Positions 28,894 to 38,671 are shown, numbered from the stretch's first letter. The stretch: 64,000 nucleotides of DNA from Zoogloea sp. (GCF_028689785.1 NZ_JAQVCN010000006.1:62001-126000); one strand, 5' to 3'. Made by a program: numbers and translations. The notes: generated by a model not told the origin, from the letters alone.

Positions 28894-29994
28894 ATGAGCG
28901 CACTCGCCCCCATCCAGGACATCATTGCCGACATCAAGGCGGGCCGGATGGTCATCCTCGTGGACGAGGAAGACCGGGAGAACGAAGGCGATATCGTCAT
29001 CGCCGCCGAGTTCATCACCCCTGAAACCATCAATTTCATGGCCAAGCACGCCCGTGGCCTGATCTGCCTGACCCTGACCGAAGAGCGCTGCCGCCAGCTC
29101 GGCATCAACCACATGGCGCGGGACAACCGCAGCCAGTTCAGCACCGCCTTCACCGTCTCCATCGAAGCCGCCGAGGGCGTCACCACCGGCATCTCCGCAG
29201 CCGACCGGGCTCGCACCGTACAGGCGGCGGTCGCCCGTCATGCCAAGGCCAGCGACATCGTGCAGCCAGGCCACATCTTCCCGATCATGGCCAAGCCGGG
29301 CGGCGTGCTGATCCGCGCCGGCCACACCGAAGCGGGCTGCGACCTGGCCGGCATCGCCGGTCTCGAGCCCGCCTCGGTGATCTGCGAGATCATGAACGAC
29401 GACGGCACCATGGCTCGCCTGCCCGAGCTCATCGAGTTCGCCCGGGAACACGATCTCAAGATCGGCGCTATCCGCGATCTGATCGAATACCGGGCCCGCA
29501 CCGAAAAGCTGGTCGAGAAGGTCAGCGAGAAGAGCGTGGACACGCCCTACGGCCCCTTCCGCCTGTCAGCCTTCGAAGACAAGACCTCCGGCGAAGTGCA
29601 CCTGGCCATGTCCTTCGGCGACATCCACCCCGAGGTGGACACCCTGGTGCGCGTCCACGAGCCGGTCTCGGTGCTCGACTTCCTCGACCCCACGAGCGGC
29701 CGCCACAGTTTTCCGGTGGATACCGCTCTCAAGCACATCGCCGAGCATGGTCACGGTGTCATCGTGCTCCTCTACCGCCCCCAGACCGGCCAGGATCTCC
29801 TGGCCCAGCTCTCCGGTGAAACCAGCACCAGCCGTCCCGCTCAGAAGTGGGATCCGCGCCTGTTCGGCATCGGCGCCCAGATCCTGTCCGGCCTCAATGT
29901 GGGCCGGATGAAGATCCTCGCCAGCCCGCGCAAGATCCCCAGCATGGCCGGCTTCGGCCTGACCGTCGTCGGCCACGTGGCCCCCGGCGCCTGA
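28894..29994 (+). CDS. ribB: 3,4-dihydroxy-2-butanone 4-phosphate synthase with degenerate GTP cyclohydrolase II domain (RibBX)
   Basis: A 366-residue protein. The N-terminal domain (about 1-205) is a DHBP synthase ([41 protein letters not shown]), making the four-carbon unit of riboflavin from ribulose 5-phosphate. The C-terminal domain (about 208-366) aligns with GTP cyclohydrolase II but has no cysteines where the zinc site (CxxGDxxxSxxCxC) should be; it reads [20 protein letters not shown]. This is the RibBX arrangement, in which only the first domain is active, so a separate ribA is needed elsewhere. It is 33 bases upstream of ribH. Confidence 0.92.
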   Translation: MSALAPIQDIIADIKAGRMVILVDEEDRENEGDIVIAAEFITPETINFMAKHARGLICLTLTEERCRQLGINHMARDNRSQFSTAFTVSIEAAEGVTTGISAADRARTVQAAVARHAKASDIVQPGHIFPIMAKPGGVLIRAGHTEAGCDLAGIAGLEPASVICEIMNDDGTMARLPELIEFAREHDLKIGAIRDLIEYRARTEKLVEKVSEKSVDTPYGPFRLSAFEDKTSGEVHLAMSFGDIHPEVDTLVRVHEPVSVLDFLDPTSGRHSFPVDTALKHIAEHGHGVIVLLYRPQTGQDLLAQLSGETSTSRPAQKWDPRLFGIGAQILSGLNVGRMKILASPRKIPSMAGFGLTVVGHVAPGA

Positions 29995-30027
29995 GCCCCA
30001 CGCTCCGCCTCCATTACAGGACATCCC

Positions 30028-30498
30028 ATGCCCCGCTACGAAAACATCCGCGAAATCGAACCTAACCTGGACGGCCGCGGCCTCCGCGTCGGTGTCGTCA
30101 TGTGCCGCTTCAACCTCGACGTCTGCGAAGGCCTGCTGTCCTCGTGCACGACCGAGCTGCAACGCCTCGGCGTCGCCAGTGACGCAATCACCATCGCCAC
30201 CGTCCCGGGTGCCCTCGAAGCCCCGCTGACCCTGCAGGCGATGGCCCGGAGCGGCCGTTTCGACGCTCTGGTGGCCCTCGGCGCGGTGATCCGCGGCGAG
30301 ACTTACCACTTCGAACTGGTCTCCAACGAACAAGGCGCCGGCATCACCCGCGTCACCCTGGATACCGGCGTTCCCATCGCCAATGGCATTCTCACCACCG
30401 AAGACGACGACCAGGCCCTGGCCCGCATGCAGGTCAAGGGCGCCGACTGCGCCCAGGCCGCTGTCGAAATGGCCCGTCTCCTGAAAGCACTGGCATGA
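30028..30498 (+). CDS. ribH: 6,7-dimethyl-8-ribityllumazine synthase
   Basis: A 156-residue lumazine synthase, [15 protein letters not shown] near the N-terminus, [15 protein letters not shown] around residue 55-68 and [19 protein letters not shown] in the middle. It condenses the DHBP product with the ribityl-aminouracil, feeding riboflavin synthase. The usual FN and GAxEhP elements are present. It overlaps the start of nusB by 4 bases (ATGA), so the two are translationally coupled as in many proteobacteria. Confidence 0.96.
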   Translation: MPRYENIREIEPNLDGRGLRVGVVMCRFNLDVCEGLLSSCTTELQRLGVASDAITIATVPGALEAPLTLQAMARSGRFDALVALGAVIRGETYHFELVSNEQGAGITRVTLDTGVPIANGILTTEDDDQALARMQVKGADCAQAAVEMARLLKALA

Positions 30499-30971
30499 GC
30501 ACACCCAACAAGTCCCCCCGCCGCCGCGCCCGCGAATTCGCCCTGCAGGGCGTATACCAGTGGCTGCTGAGCCAGGCCCAGCTCACCGCCATCGAAAGCC
30601 AGCTCGGTGAAGTCGGCGGTTTCGACAAGTGCGACCGTGATCTCTTCCTTGGCCTGCTGCGCGGCACCATCAGCAACGCCCCCGAGCTGCAGGTCGGCTT
30701 CGCGCCCTACATCGACCGCCAGCTCAACGAGCTGTCGCCCATTGAGCGCGGCATCCTGCTGATCTCCACCTTCGAGCTGATCCACCGCCCGGAAACCCCT
30801 TACCGGGTCATCATCAACGAGGCCATCGAGTTGGCCAAGGGCTACGGTGGCACCGACGGGCACAAGTTCGTCAATGGCGTGCTCGACAAGCTGGCTGCCC
30901 GCGTGCGCGCCGACGAAGTGGAGGCCAACGCCCAGCAACGCCGCGCCGCCCGCAACGGCAACCCGGGCTGA
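30495..30971 (+). CDS. nusB: Transcription antitermination factor NusB
   Basis: A 158-residue, basic N-terminus ([20 protein letters not shown]) followed by the all-helical NusB fold, including [24 protein letters not shown] and [32 protein letters not shown]. NusB with S10 binds boxA RNA in rRNA antitermination. It overlaps ribH by 4 bases and is followed by thiL after 31 bases. Confidence 0.96.
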   Translation: MSTPNKSPRRRAREFALQGVYQWLLSQAQLTAIESQLGEVGGFDKCDRDLFLGLLRGTISNAPELQVGFAPYIDRQLNELSPIERGILLISTFELIHRPETPYRVIINEAIELAKGYGGTDGHKFVNGVLDKLAARVRADEVEANAQQRRAARNGNPG

Positions 30972-31002
30972 ACCCGGCCCTGACGGCGCCCACGCCATCG
31001 CG

Positions 31003-31971
31003 ATGCCCTCCGAATTCGCCCTGATCCGCCGTCATTTCACCCGCCCTGCCCGCCATACCGACCTGGCGGTGGGCGACGATGCGGCCCTGATCCGCGCCCG
31101 CCCAGGCATGCAGCTGGCCATCTCCACCGACATGCTGGTGGCCGGCACTCATTTCTTCGCCGACACCGGCCCGGAAGACCTGGGCTGGAAGACCCTGGCG
31201 GTCAACGTCTCCGACTTGGCCGCCATGGGGGCGGAGCCCCGCTGGGTAGTACTGGCCGCCAGCCTGCCGAGTGCTGATGAAAGCTGGATCGCCCCGTTCG
31301 CCAAAGGCTTCTTCGCCTGCTGCGAGGCTTTTGGCATCGACGCCATCGGCGGCGACACCACCCGCGGCCCGCTCAACCTGTGCCCGACCATCTTCGGCGA
31401 GCTGCCCCTCGGCCAGGCCATCACCCGCAGCGGCGGCCGGCCCGGTGATGATCTGTGGGTATCCGGAGCGCCGGGCCGTGCGGCCCTCGGCCTGGCCCAT
31501 CTGAAAGCCGAGATCCAGCTTGCTCCCGCCTGGCGTGACCCATGCGTGGCGGCGCTGCAGCGGCCCCAGCCCCGCGTCGCCCTGGGCCTGGCCCTGCGCG
31601 GCCTGGCCACCGCCATGCTCGACGTCTCCGACGGTCTGCTGGGCGACCTGGACCACATCCTCGAACTGTCCGGCGTCGGCGCCGAGGTGGACGAAGCCGC
31701 CCTGCCCCTGGCCCCGCTGATCGAAGCCTGTGGCGATACAGACCGGGCCTTCCAGGCCTGCACTGCCGGCGGTGATGACTACGAGCTGCTCTTTGCTGCC
31801 CCTGCCGGGCGCCGCGACGATCTGGCCGCCCTGTCGGCCCGCCTCGATCTGCCCCTGCACCGCATCGGGCGCCTCACCGACACACCGGGCCGGCTGCAAC
31901 TGCGCCGCGCCGACGGCCGGCTCGACAGTCTTGCCGTCCGCGGTTACGACCACTTCGGGCGTGACGCATGA
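31003..31971 (+). CDS. thiL: Thiamine-monophosphate kinase
   Basis: A 322-residue kinase of the PurM/ThiL fold: GDDAALIRARPGMQLAISTDMLVAGTHF near the N-terminus (Mg-ATP site), GGDTTRGPLNLCPTIFGE in the middle and MLDVSDGLLGDLDHIL plus GGDDYELLFAAP at the C-terminal half. It phosphorylates thiamine monophosphate to thiamine diphosphate. The frame is open from 30847 within nusB, but the ATG at 31003 gives the conserved EFALIRRHF start. It overlaps pgpA by 4 bases. Confidence 0.95.
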   Translation: MPSEFALIRRHFTRPARHTDLAVGDDAALIRARPGMQLAISTDMLVAGTHFFADTGPEDLGWKTLAVNVSDLAAMGAEPRWVVLAASLPSADESWIAPFAKGFFACCEAFGIDAIGGDTTRGPLNLCPTIFGELPLGQAITRSGGRPGDDLWVSGAPGRAALGLAHLKAEIQLAPAWRDPCVAALQRPQPRVALGLALRGLATAMLDVSDGLLGDLDHILELSGVGAEVDEAALPLAPLIEACGDTDRAFQACTAGGDDYELLFAAPAGRRDDLAALSARLDLPLHRIGRLTDTPGRLQLRRADGRLDSLAVRGYDHFGRDA

Positions 31972-32447
31972 AGCCGACCCTGCGCTTCCTCGTCTCCGAT
32001 CCGGCCCACTTCATTGCCCTCGGCTTCGGCTCCGGCCTGATTCCGAAAGGCCCGGGCACCGCCGGCACCCTGCTGGGCTGGCTGCTCTTCCCCTTCGTCC
32101 ATGCACCCCTGTCCGAACCCCTGTTTGGCGGGCTGCTGCTGGCCAGCTTCCTGTTCGGTATCCTGGCCTGCGAACGCACCGGACGAGCCCTCGGGGTGGC
32201 CGACCACGGCGGCATCGTGTGGGACGAGATCGTCGCTATCTGGCTGGTGCTGTGGCTCACCCCTCCCACCCTGGCCTGGCAGGCCACCGCCGTCGCCCTG
32301 TTCCGCTTCTTCGACATCGTCAAGCCGCCCCCCATCCGCTGGGTGGACGAACGCACCCGCGGCGGGCTGGGCGTAATGTTCGACGACCTGCTGGCCGCCG
32401 GCTACACCCTGCTGGTGCTGGCCTTGTTCGTGAGGTTTGCAAGCTGA
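31968..32447 (+). CDS. pgpA: Phosphatidylglycerophosphatase A
   Basis: A 159-residue inner-membrane enzyme with GFGSGLIPKGPGTAGTLLG and VWDEIVAIWLVL, the acidic motif of PgpA, followed by FRFFDIVKPPPIRWVD. About three to four hydrophobic segments. It dephosphorylates phosphatidylglycerol phosphate to phosphatidylglycerol. It is coupled to thiL by a 4-base overlap and to pncC by a TGATG overlap. Confidence 0.95.
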   Translation: MKPTLRFLVSDPAHFIALGFGSGLIPKGPGTAGTLLGWLLFPFVHAPLSEPLFGGLLLASFLFGILACERTGRALGVADHGGIVWDEIVAIWLVLWLTPPTLAWQATAVALFRFFDIVKPPPIRWVDERTRGGLGVMFDDLLAAGYTLLVLALFVRFAS

Positions 32448-32932
32448 TGGATACCCGACTCGAAGCCCTGTCCCGCGCCGTCGGCGACCACCTCCAGTCC
32501 CGCGGCTGGCGGCTGGCCACGGCAGAATCCTGCACCGGCGGCTGGGTCGCCGAGGTGGTCACCGCCACGGCCGGCAGCTCGGCCTGGTTCGACTGCGGCT
32601 TCATCACCTACTCCAACGACGCCAAGTGCGCCCTGCTGGGCGTCTCCCCCATGACCCTGGCCCGCCACGGTGCGGTCAGCGAGCAGACCACCGCGGCCAT
32701 GGTGCGGGGTACCCTGGAGCGTGCCGAGGCCGACCTCGCCCTGTCCATCTCGGGGGTCGCCGGCCCTACCGGCGGCTCTCCGGAGAAGCCCGTCGGCACC
32801 GTGTGCTTCGGCTGGGGGCGTGCCGGCGAGACACCAGGGACGGCAACCTGCCATTTCAGTGGCGACCGGGAATCCGTGCGTTACCAGGCCGTCGTCTTCG
32901 CCCTCGAAGAGCTCCTGCGCCGCTACGCCTGA
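32447..32932 (+). CDS. pncC: Nicotinamide-nucleotide amidase (CinA C-terminal type)
   Basis: A 161-residue stand-alone CinA C-terminal domain, with LATAESCTGGWVAEVVTA, the conserved serine/glycine loop, and SISGVAGPTGGSPEKPVGTVCFGW. It deamidates NMN to nicotinic acid mononucleotide in the pyridine nucleotide cycle. The start ATG shares a base with the pgpA stop (TGATG). It is the last gene before the recA promoter region. Confidence 0.94.
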   Translation: MDTRLEALSRAVGDHLQSRGWRLATAESCTGGWVAEVVTATAGSSAWFDCGFITYSNDAKCALLGVSPMTLARHGAVSEQTTAAMVRGTLERAEADLALSISGVAGPTGGSPEKPVGTVCFGWGRAGETPGTATCHFSGDRESVRYQAVVFALEELLRRYA

Positions 32933-32978
32933 ACGGCCACAAGGGGGACACCTGCGATCGAGGTAGACGTTCGCAGAG

Positions 32979-32998
32979 AACTGTATAAAATATCAGTT
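32979..32998. promoter_or_regulatory. LexA (SOS) box upstream of recA
   Basis: AACTGTATAAAATATCAGTT is a near-perfect palindrome that matches CTGT-N8-ACAG with one difference (TCAG). It lies about 95 bases upstream of the recA start, in an AT-rich promoter stretch, so LexA repression of recA and recX is expected. Confidence 0.8.
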
Positions 32999-33093
32999 AT
33001 GCACAAGCATAGTCCGTACCTGCTGCAGCGCGTCCACCTGCACGCAAACTCTGTGCCATAATCCCCAAAACCCTTTACGCAAGGATCAGTCAA

Positions 33094-34131
33094 ATGGATG
33101 ACAACAAGGCCAAGGCCCTCGCAGCCGCGCTTTCCCAGATCGAAAAGCAGTTCGGCAAGGGCTCGATCATGCGTCTCGGCGACGGTGAGGTCGAAAGCGA
33201 CATCCAGACCGTCTCCACGGGTTCACTGGGTCTCGACATCGCCCTCGGTATCGGCGGCCTGCCCCGTGGCCGTGTCGTCGAGATCTACGGCCCCGAATCC
33301 TCGGGCAAGACCACCCTCACCCTCCAGGTCGTCGCCGAAATGCAGAAGCTCGGCGGCACCGCGGCCTTCATCGACGCGGAGCACGCCCTCGACGTTACCT
33401 ATGCCCAGAAGCTCGGCGTCAACATCGGTGACCTGCTGATCTCCCAGCCCGACACGGGCGAGCAGGCCCTTGAGATCGCCGACATGCTGGTACGCTCCGG
33501 TGGCGTGGATGTGGTCATCATCGACTCTGTAGCAGCCCTCACCCCCAAGGCTGAAATCGAAGGCGAGATGGGCGACCAGCTGCCCGGCCTGCAGGCCCGC
33601 CTGATGAGCCAGGCCCTGCGCAAGCTCACCGCCAACATCAAGCGCACCAACACCCTGGTCATCTTCATCAACCAGATCCGCATGAAGATCGGCGTGATGT
33701 TCGGCAGCCCCGAAACCACCACCGGCGGCAACGCCCTCAAGTTTTATGCATCCGTGCGCATGGACATCCGGCGCATCGGCACCATCAAGAAAAACGACGA
33801 GGTGATCGGCTCCGAGACCAAGGTCAAGGTCGTCAAGAACAAAGTCGCGCCGCCGTTCCGCGAGACCCTGTTCGACATCCTCTATGGCGAAGGCACGTCT
33901 CGCGAAGGCGAGATCATCGATCTGGGCGTCCAGCACAAGTTCGTGGACAAGTCGGGCGCCTGGTACGCCTACAACGGCGAGAAGATCGGTCAGGGCAAGG
34001 ACAACGCCCGCGAGTTCCTGAAAGCCAATCCGCACATCGCCCGTGAGATCGAGAACAAGATCCGCGTGGCCTGCAACCTGCCCGAGATGGCCGTCATCGC
34101 ACGCGCCCCCGTGGCAGCTGCCACCGAATAG
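33094..34131 (+). CDS. recA: Recombinase RecA
   Basis: A 345-residue RecA: Walker [14 protein letters not shown] (about 67-79), Walker [13 protein letters not shown], and the L2-region signature [24 protein letters not shown]. It forms ATP-dependent filaments on single-stranded DNA, performs strand exchange and triggers LexA self-cleavage. A LexA box precedes it, and recX follows after 14 bases. Length and termini are standard. Confidence 0.98.
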   Translation: MDDNKAKALAAALSQIEKQFGKGSIMRLGDGEVESDIQTVSTGSLGLDIALGIGGLPRGRVVEIYGPESSGKTTLTLQVVAEMQKLGGTAAFIDAEHALDVTYAQKLGVNIGDLLISQPDTGEQALEIADMLVRSGGVDVVIIDSVAALTPKAEIEGEMGDQLPGLQARLMSQALRKLTANIKRTNTLVIFINQIRMKIGVMFGSPETTTGGNALKFYASVRMDIRRIGTIKKNDEVIGSETKVKVVKNKVAPPFRETLFDILYGEGTSREGEIIDLGVQHKFVDKSGAWYAYNGEKIGQGKDNAREFLKANPHIAREIENKIRVACNLPEMAVIARAPVAAATE

Positions 34132-34145
34132 GGCCCGGGCAATCC

Positions 34146-34595
34146 ATGGCCGCCAGCCTGCACGAACGTGCCCTGCGTTGCCTGGCCCAGCGGGAGCACT
34201 CCCGCGTCGAGCTGGCACGCAAGCTGTGCGGCCTGGGCAGCGAAGACGAAGTCAATTCCGAGCTCGACCGTCTGGCCGAGCTCGGCCTGCTTTCCGACGC
34301 CCGCTTTGCGGACGCCTATGTAAGAGCCAAGGCCCGCCGCTTCGGTGCCTCTCGCCTGCGCCTGGAGCTGTCCCGGCGCGGAGTGGCAGCGGAACTGATT
34401 GGCGAGGCCATCGAGGACAACTGCGGCAACAGTGAGCAGGAACGTGCGCGGGAGGTGATCCGCCGCAAGTTCTCCAGCGCGCCGGCGGATCAGCAGGAAT
34501 GGGCCCGCCAGGCGCGTTTCCTTCAAGGTCGTGGTTTTTCCACCGAAATAATACGTAAAGTCCTGAGAGAACACCCCGGCGATGAGCCTGCTTAA
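34146..34595 (+). CDS. recX: Regulatory protein RecX
   Basis: A 149-residue, helix-repeat protein with [42 protein letters not shown] and [17 protein letters not shown], the three RecX three-helix repeats. RecX binds in the groove of RecA filaments and limits their growth. It lies 14 bases after recA and its 3' end overlaps the lptB start by 14 bases in another frame, so lptB may be partly translated by coupling. Confidence 0.94.
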   Translation: MAASLHERALRCLAQREHSRVELARKLCGLGSEDEVNSELDRLAELGLLSDARFADAYVRAKARRFGASRLRLELSRRGVAAELIGEAIEDNCGNSEQERAREVIRRKFSSAPADQQEWARQARFLQGRGFSTEIIRKVLREHPGDEPA

Positions 34596-35304
34596 AGTCA
34601 GCAACCTGCGCAAGAAGTACAAGGCACGTACCGTTGTCCACGACGTCTCCTTCAACGTCGGCAGCGGCGAAGTCGTGGGGCTGCTTGGCCCCAACGGCGC
34701 AGGCAAGACCACCTGCTTCTACATGATCGTCGGCCTGGTGGCCGCCGACGGAGGCGAGATCACCCTCGATGATCAGGTGCTGACCCACCGCCCGATCCAC
34801 CAGCGCGCCCGTCTCGGCCTGTCCTACCTACCCCAGGAGATGAGCGTGTTCCGCAAACTCACCGTGGCCGAGAACATCCAGGCCGTGCTGGAGTTGCAGC
34901 ACCACGGCAAAGCCCAGATCGCCGCCCGCCTCGACGAGCTGCTCAACGAGCTGGGCATCGAACATCTCCGCGACAGCACGGCCATCTCCCTTTCGGGTGG
35001 CGAACGGCGCCGCTGCGAAATCGCCCGCGCCCTGGCCACCGACCCGCGACTGATCCTCCTCGACGAACCCTTTGCCGGCGTCGACCCGATCGCCGTGATC
35101 GACATCCAGAAGATCATCCGTTTTCTGAAGGACAAAGGTATCGGTGTGCTGATCACCGATCACAACGTCCGCGAAACCCTCGGCATTTGTGACCGCGCCT
35201 TCATCATCAACGCCGGCGAGGTGCTGGCCAGCGGCCGCCCCGACGAGATCGTCCACAATGAGCAGGTGCGTCAGGTCTACCTTGGCGAGCACTTCCGGCT
35301 CTGA
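34582..35304 (+). CDS. lptB: LPS export ABC transporter ATP-binding protein LptB
   Basis: A 240-residue ABC ATPase: Walker [15 protein letters not shown]-loop near [11 protein letters not shown], signature [16 protein letters not shown], Walker [14 protein letters not shown]. LptB drives LptFG to extract lipopolysaccharide from the inner membrane for transport by LptC-A-D. Next to rpoN as in most proteobacteria. The lptA/lptC genes usually found upstream are not here; recX takes their place, which points to a rearranged junction. Confidence 0.96.
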   Translation: MSLLKVSNLRKKYKARTVVHDVSFNVGSGEVVGLLGPNGAGKTTCFYMIVGLVAADGGEITLDDQVLTHRPIHQRARLGLSYLPQEMSVFRKLTVAENIQAVLELQHHGKAQIAARLDELLNELGIEHLRDSTAISLSGGERRRCEIARALATDPRLILLDEPFAGVDPIAVIDIQKIIRFLKDKGIGVLITDHNVRETLGICDRAFIINAGEVLASGRPDEIVHNEQVRQVYLGEHFRL

Positions 35305-35319
35305 GCACCGAGACGACTC

Positions 35320-36783
35320 ATGAAGCCCAGCCTCCAGCTCAAACTCTCCCAGCACCTTGCGCTGACCCCGCAACTGCAGCAGTCCATCAAGCTGCTCCAG
35401 CTGTCCACCCTTGAGCTCAATCAGGAGATCGAGAAGATCCTTCTCGAAAACCCGATGCTCGAACGGGAGGAACCTGAAGGCGATCTGGGCTCCAGCCGCG
35501 TCGAGGCCCCCGGCCCGGTGGCACCGGCAGGCAGCGAGGCCGCCCACGAGCGAGATCAGGAGCAGTCCCGCGAGGCCGACCGGGAGCGCGAGCCAGACCA
35601 GGACTTCGACAATAGCGGCGAAGCCGGCGAATGGATGGCCGCGGGCAGCGGCAGTGGTCAGCGAGACGACGATGACGACGCCGACTTCCAGGAGTTCCAG
35701 GCCGCCGTCCCGTCCCTGCGCGACCACCTGGATGCCCAGATCGCCCTCACCCCCCTGTCCGACCGGGACAGGGCGCTGGTGCGCTTCCTGATCGAAGCCC
35801 TGGACGATGACGGCTACCTGAGCCAGGAGCTGGAAGACCTCCTGCCCCTGCTGCCCCCTGAACACGAAATCGAGATCGACGACCTCAACATCGCCCTGCG
35901 CCAGATCCAGAGCCTCGACCCGGCCGGTGTCGGAGCCCGGGACGTGGGCCAGTGCCTGGCCCTGCAGCTTCAAGCTCTGCCCCGCACCGACACTCGCCAG
36001 CTGGCCCTGGCCATTGTTGCCGAGCATCTGGAGCTGCTGGCGGCCCGGGACTTCCTCAAGCTCAAACGGGCTCTGCGCTGTAACGACGATGCCCTGCGGG
36101 AGGCCCACAACCTCATTCTGGGTCTGAATCCCCGCCCTGGTGCCCAGTTCTCCCAGGCGGATACCCGCTACGTTGTGCCGGATGTCGTGGTACGCAAGGT
36201 CCGCAGCACTTGGGTCGTCAATCTCAACCCCGACGCGATGCCGCGGCTACGCGTCAATCAGCTGTATGCCCAGATCCTGCGGGACAACCGGGGCGCCAGC
36301 GGCTCCCTGTCCAGTCACCTGCAGGAAGCCCGCTGGCTGATCAAAAACGTGCAGCAGCGTTTCGAGACTATCCAGCGTGTCTCACAAGCGATCGTTGACC
36401 GGCAGCGCCAGTTCTTCGATTATGGCGATGTGGCAATGCGCCCGCTTACCCTGCGGGAAATCGCCGAGCAGCTGGATCTACACGAATCCACCGTCTCGCG
36501 GGTGACCACCCAAAAGTACATGGCCACGCCGCGGGGCATTTTTGAGTTCAAGTATTTCTTCGGCAGTCACGTCGCCACCGACAGCGGTGGTGCTGCCTCC
36601 TCGACGGCGATTCGGGCGCTGATTCGCCAGCTCGTGGGGGCGGAAGACAAGAGGAAACCCTTGTCCGACGCAAAGATTGCCGAGTTGTTAGGCCAGCAGG
36701 GTATCGTGGTGGCGCGGCGGACGATTGCAAAGTACCGCGAGTCCCTCGACATCCCGCCGGTCAGTCTGCGCAAAACCATCTGA
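35320..36783 (+). CDS. rpoN: RNA polymerase sigma-54 factor RpoN
   Basis: A 487-residue sigma-54. The N-terminal activator-interaction region is Gln/Leu-rich (LSQHLALTPQLQQSIKLLQLS), an acidic region II follows (about 50-125), then the core-binding region and C-terminal DNA-binding region with a helix-turn-helix (TLREIAEQLDLHESTVSRV) and the RpoN box ARRTIAKYRE. It drives activator-dependent transcription, commonly of nitrogen and motility genes. Its neighbours hpf, ptsN and hprK are the usual rpoN cluster. Confidence 0.97.
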   Translation: MKPSLQLKLSQHLALTPQLQQSIKLLQLSTLELNQEIEKILLENPMLEREEPEGDLGSSRVEAPGPVAPAGSEAAHERDQEQSREADREREPDQDFDNSGEAGEWMAAGSGSGQRDDDDDADFQEFQAAVPSLRDHLDAQIALTPLSDRDRALVRFLIEALDDDGYLSQELEDLLPLLPPEHEIEIDDLNIALRQIQSLDPAGVGARDVGQCLALQLQALPRTDTRQLALAIVAEHLELLAARDFLKLKRALRCNDDALREAHNLILGLNPRPGAQFSQADTRYVVPDVVVRKVRSTWVVNLNPDAMPRLRVNQLYAQILRDNRGASGSLSSHLQEARWLIKNVQQRFETIQRVSQAIVDRQRQFFDYGDVAMRPLTLREIAEQLDLHESTVSRVTTQKYMATPRGIFEFKYFFGSHVATDSGGAASSTAIRALIRQLVGAEDKRKPLSDAKIAELLGQQGIVVARRTIAKYRESLDIPPVSLRKTI

Positions 36784-36799
36784 CAGAAAGGTAGCAACC

Positions 36800-37123
36800 A
36801 TGAACCTCAACATCACGGGGCATCACGTCGAAGTTACGCCGGCGATCCGCGAGTACGTCACCTCCAAGCTCGACCGCGTGATCCGTCACTTCGACAACGT
36901 CACCAGCGTCGGCGTGATCCTCTCGGTGGAAAAGCTGCGTCAGAAGGCCGAAGTCACCGTTCACGTACGCGGCAAGGACATCCATGTCGAAGCCGAGGAT
37001 TCCGACATGTACGCCGCCATTGACGCCCTCACCGACAAGCTGGACCGCCAGGTTCTGAAGTACAAGGACAAGGTCTCCGACCACGGCCATGACTCTCTGA
37101 AGCACCACGTGGCCGAATCCTGA
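36800..37123 (+). CDS. hpf: Ribosome hibernation promoting factor HPF (short form)
   Basis: A 107-residue protein starting MNLNITGHHVEVTPAIREYV, with KLRQKAEVTVHVRGKDIHVEAEDSD-type strands and DMYAAIDALTDKLDRQVLKYK. It binds the 30S decoding region and stabilises 100S dimers in stationary phase. The frame is open from 36725 inside rpoN, but the ATG at 36800 gives the conserved start. It follows rpoN by 16 bases, the usual position. Confidence 0.95.
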   Translation: MNLNITGHHVEVTPAIREYVTSKLDRVIRHFDNVTSVGVILSVEKLRQKAEVTVHVRGKDIHVEAEDSDMYAAIDALTDKLDRQVLKYKDKVSDHGHDSLKHHVAES

Positions 37124-37167
37124 TTCGTCCGCGCAAGTAATCCCGTTTTCCCCGGGACCGTTGTGGC

Positions 37168-37173
37168 TATAAT
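37168..37173 (+). promoter_or_regulatory. -10 box of a ptsN promoter
   Basis: TATAAT in the context GGCTATAATGCG, about 110 bases upstream of the ptsN start. No good -35 is visible at 17 bases, so strength is uncertain. It would give ptsN-hprK a promoter separate from rpoN-hpf. Confidence 0.5.
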
Positions 37174-37281
37174 GCGCCCCAGTTGACACAACGGCCCCGG
37201 CGGCTGAAGCCTCTGGATCCCCTGAATCGCCCTTCATCGGAAACCTGTGTCGGTTCTTGCCGCATGCAGGAGAGTCCACGC

Positions 37282-37767
37282 ATGAATCTCATCGCGAAAT
37301 TACTGCCGCCGGCCAACGTGGTCGTCGGACTCGAAGCGAGCAGCAAGAAGCGCGCTTTCGAGCAAGCGGGTCTGCTGTTCGAGAACAACCACGGAATAGG
37401 CCGAAGCACTGTCTTCGACAGCCTGTTTGCCCGGGAGAAGCTCGGCTCCACCGGTCTGGGGCAAGGCATCGCGATCCCCCACGGCCGCATCAAGGGCCTC
37501 AAGGATGCACTCGGCGCCTTCATCCGCCTCGCCGAACCAGTTCCCTTCGATGCCCCCGATGGCCGCCCGGTCTCCCTGCTGTTCGTGCTGCTGGTGCCCG
37601 AACAGGCCAACGAGCACCACCTGCAACTGCTCTCCGAACTGGCCCAGATGTTCAGTGACCGTGCTTTCCGCGAGCAACTCCTGAACGCCCCGGATGCACT
37701 GGCCGCCCATGCCCTCTTCGCCCAGTGGGGAAGCGATGCGCCAGACGACAGTAACGCGGCTGTTTGA
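37282..37767 (+). CDS. ptsN: Nitrogen-PTS EIIA protein PtsN
   Basis: A 161-residue EIIA of the nitrogen phosphotransferase system. The phosphorylated histidine is H67 in GLGQGIAIPHGRI. It receives phosphate from NPr and signals on potassium and nitrogen metabolism. AGGAG lies 8 bases before the ATG at 37282, which was chosen over an in-frame ATG at 37264 that would overlap that site. Its last 32 bases overlap the hprK start, as is common in betaproteobacteria. Confidence 0.94.
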   Translation: MNLIAKLLPPANVVVGLEASSKKRAFEQAGLLFENNHGIGRSTVFDSLFAREKLGSTGLGQGIAIPHGRIKGLKDALGAFIRLAEPVPFDAPDGRPVSLLFVLLVPEQANEHHLQLLSELAQMFSDRAFREQLLNAPDALAAHALFAQWGSDAPDDSNAAV

Positions 37768-38671
37768 CGACAATCTCGAACGCCTGAGGCTGCGGCACAT
37801 CTGCGGCAGTCTCTCCACCCGCATTTCGGTCTCCGAAGACCGCATCTGGCCGGCCGACATGGTCGGCCACCTGAACCTGATCCACCCTGACCGCCTGCAG
37901 ATCCTTGGCGCATCCGAGATTGCCTGGGCCCGGCGTCAGACCCGCGAGAAGGTCATCCACCACGTCCGGGAGATCCTCTCCTACGCCCCCCCCGCCCTGA
38001 TCGTCGCCGACGACGAGGACATCCCCAGCATCATCCGCACCCTGTGTGCCAATGAGGATGTGTCCCTGTTTGCCAGCCCCCTGCCGGCAGCCAATGTCAT
38101 CGACCATCTGCGCAGCTACCTTTCGCGCAAACTGGCCGAGCGGGTCGCCCTGCATGGGGTGCTGATGGACGTACTGGGCCTGGGTGTGTTCATTACCGGC
38201 GACTCCGGTGCCGGCAAGTCCGAACTCGCCCTGGAACTGATCTCCCGCGGCCATGGCCTGGTGGCCGACGACATCGTAGAGTTTTCGCGCATCGCCCCGA
38301 ATGTACTGGAAGGCCGCTGTCCGGAGCTGCTTCAGGATGTGATCGAGGTCCGCGGCCTGGGCATCCTCAACATCCGCACGATCTTCGGTGAAACCGCCTG
38401 TCGCCGGAAGATGAAGCTCAAGCTGGTGGTTCACCTGCAGCGCCGACAGCCCGGTCAGGAAGACCCCCTGCGTCTCAGCCACGATGCGGAGGAGCAGCTG
38501 ATCCTGGGCATCCCCGTGCGGCGGGTGGTCCTTCCCGTTGCGGCAGGCCGCAACCTCGCCGTGCTGCTCGAAGCCGCCGTGCGCTCCACCATCCTGCTGC
38601 TGCGCGGCATCGACTCCACTCAAGAGTTTGTCGACCGCCAGCGCCGGGCGATGGAAGAGAACGGGATCTGA
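37736..38671 (+). CDS. hprK: HPr kinase/phosphorylase
   Basis: A 311-residue protein with an N-terminal domain (about 1-130) and a C-terminal kinase domain containing the P-loop GDSGAGKSELALELISRGH, followed by LVADDIVEFSR and LGILNIRTIFGE, the HprK signature region. It phosphorylates and dephosphorylates a seryl residue of HPr/NPr, here probably part of an incomplete, regulatory PTS. The start is inside ptsN with a 32-base overlap; the ORF extends to an ATG at 37694, but MRQTTVTRLFDDN is the conserved N-terminus. Confidence 0.94.
   Translation: MRQTTVTRLFDDNLERLRLRHICGSLSTRISVSEDRIWPADMVGHLNLIHPDRLQILGASEIAWARRQTREKVIHHVREILSYAPPALIVADDEDIPSIIRTLCANEDVSLFASPLPAANVIDHLRSYLSRKLAERVALHGVLMDVLGLGVFITGDSGAGKSELALELISRGHGLVADDIVEFSRIAPNVLEGRCPELLQDVIEVRGLGILNIRTIFGETACRRKMKLKLVVHLQRRQPGQEDPLRLSHDAEEQLILGIPVRRVVLPVAAGRNLAVLLEAAVRSTILLLRGIDSTQEFVDRQRRAMEENGI

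Noticed and set aside
28547-28897. A 116-codon open frame in the gap before ribBX
   Set aside because: Arg/Pro/His-rich, no start signal and overlaps the ribBX start; looks like chance.
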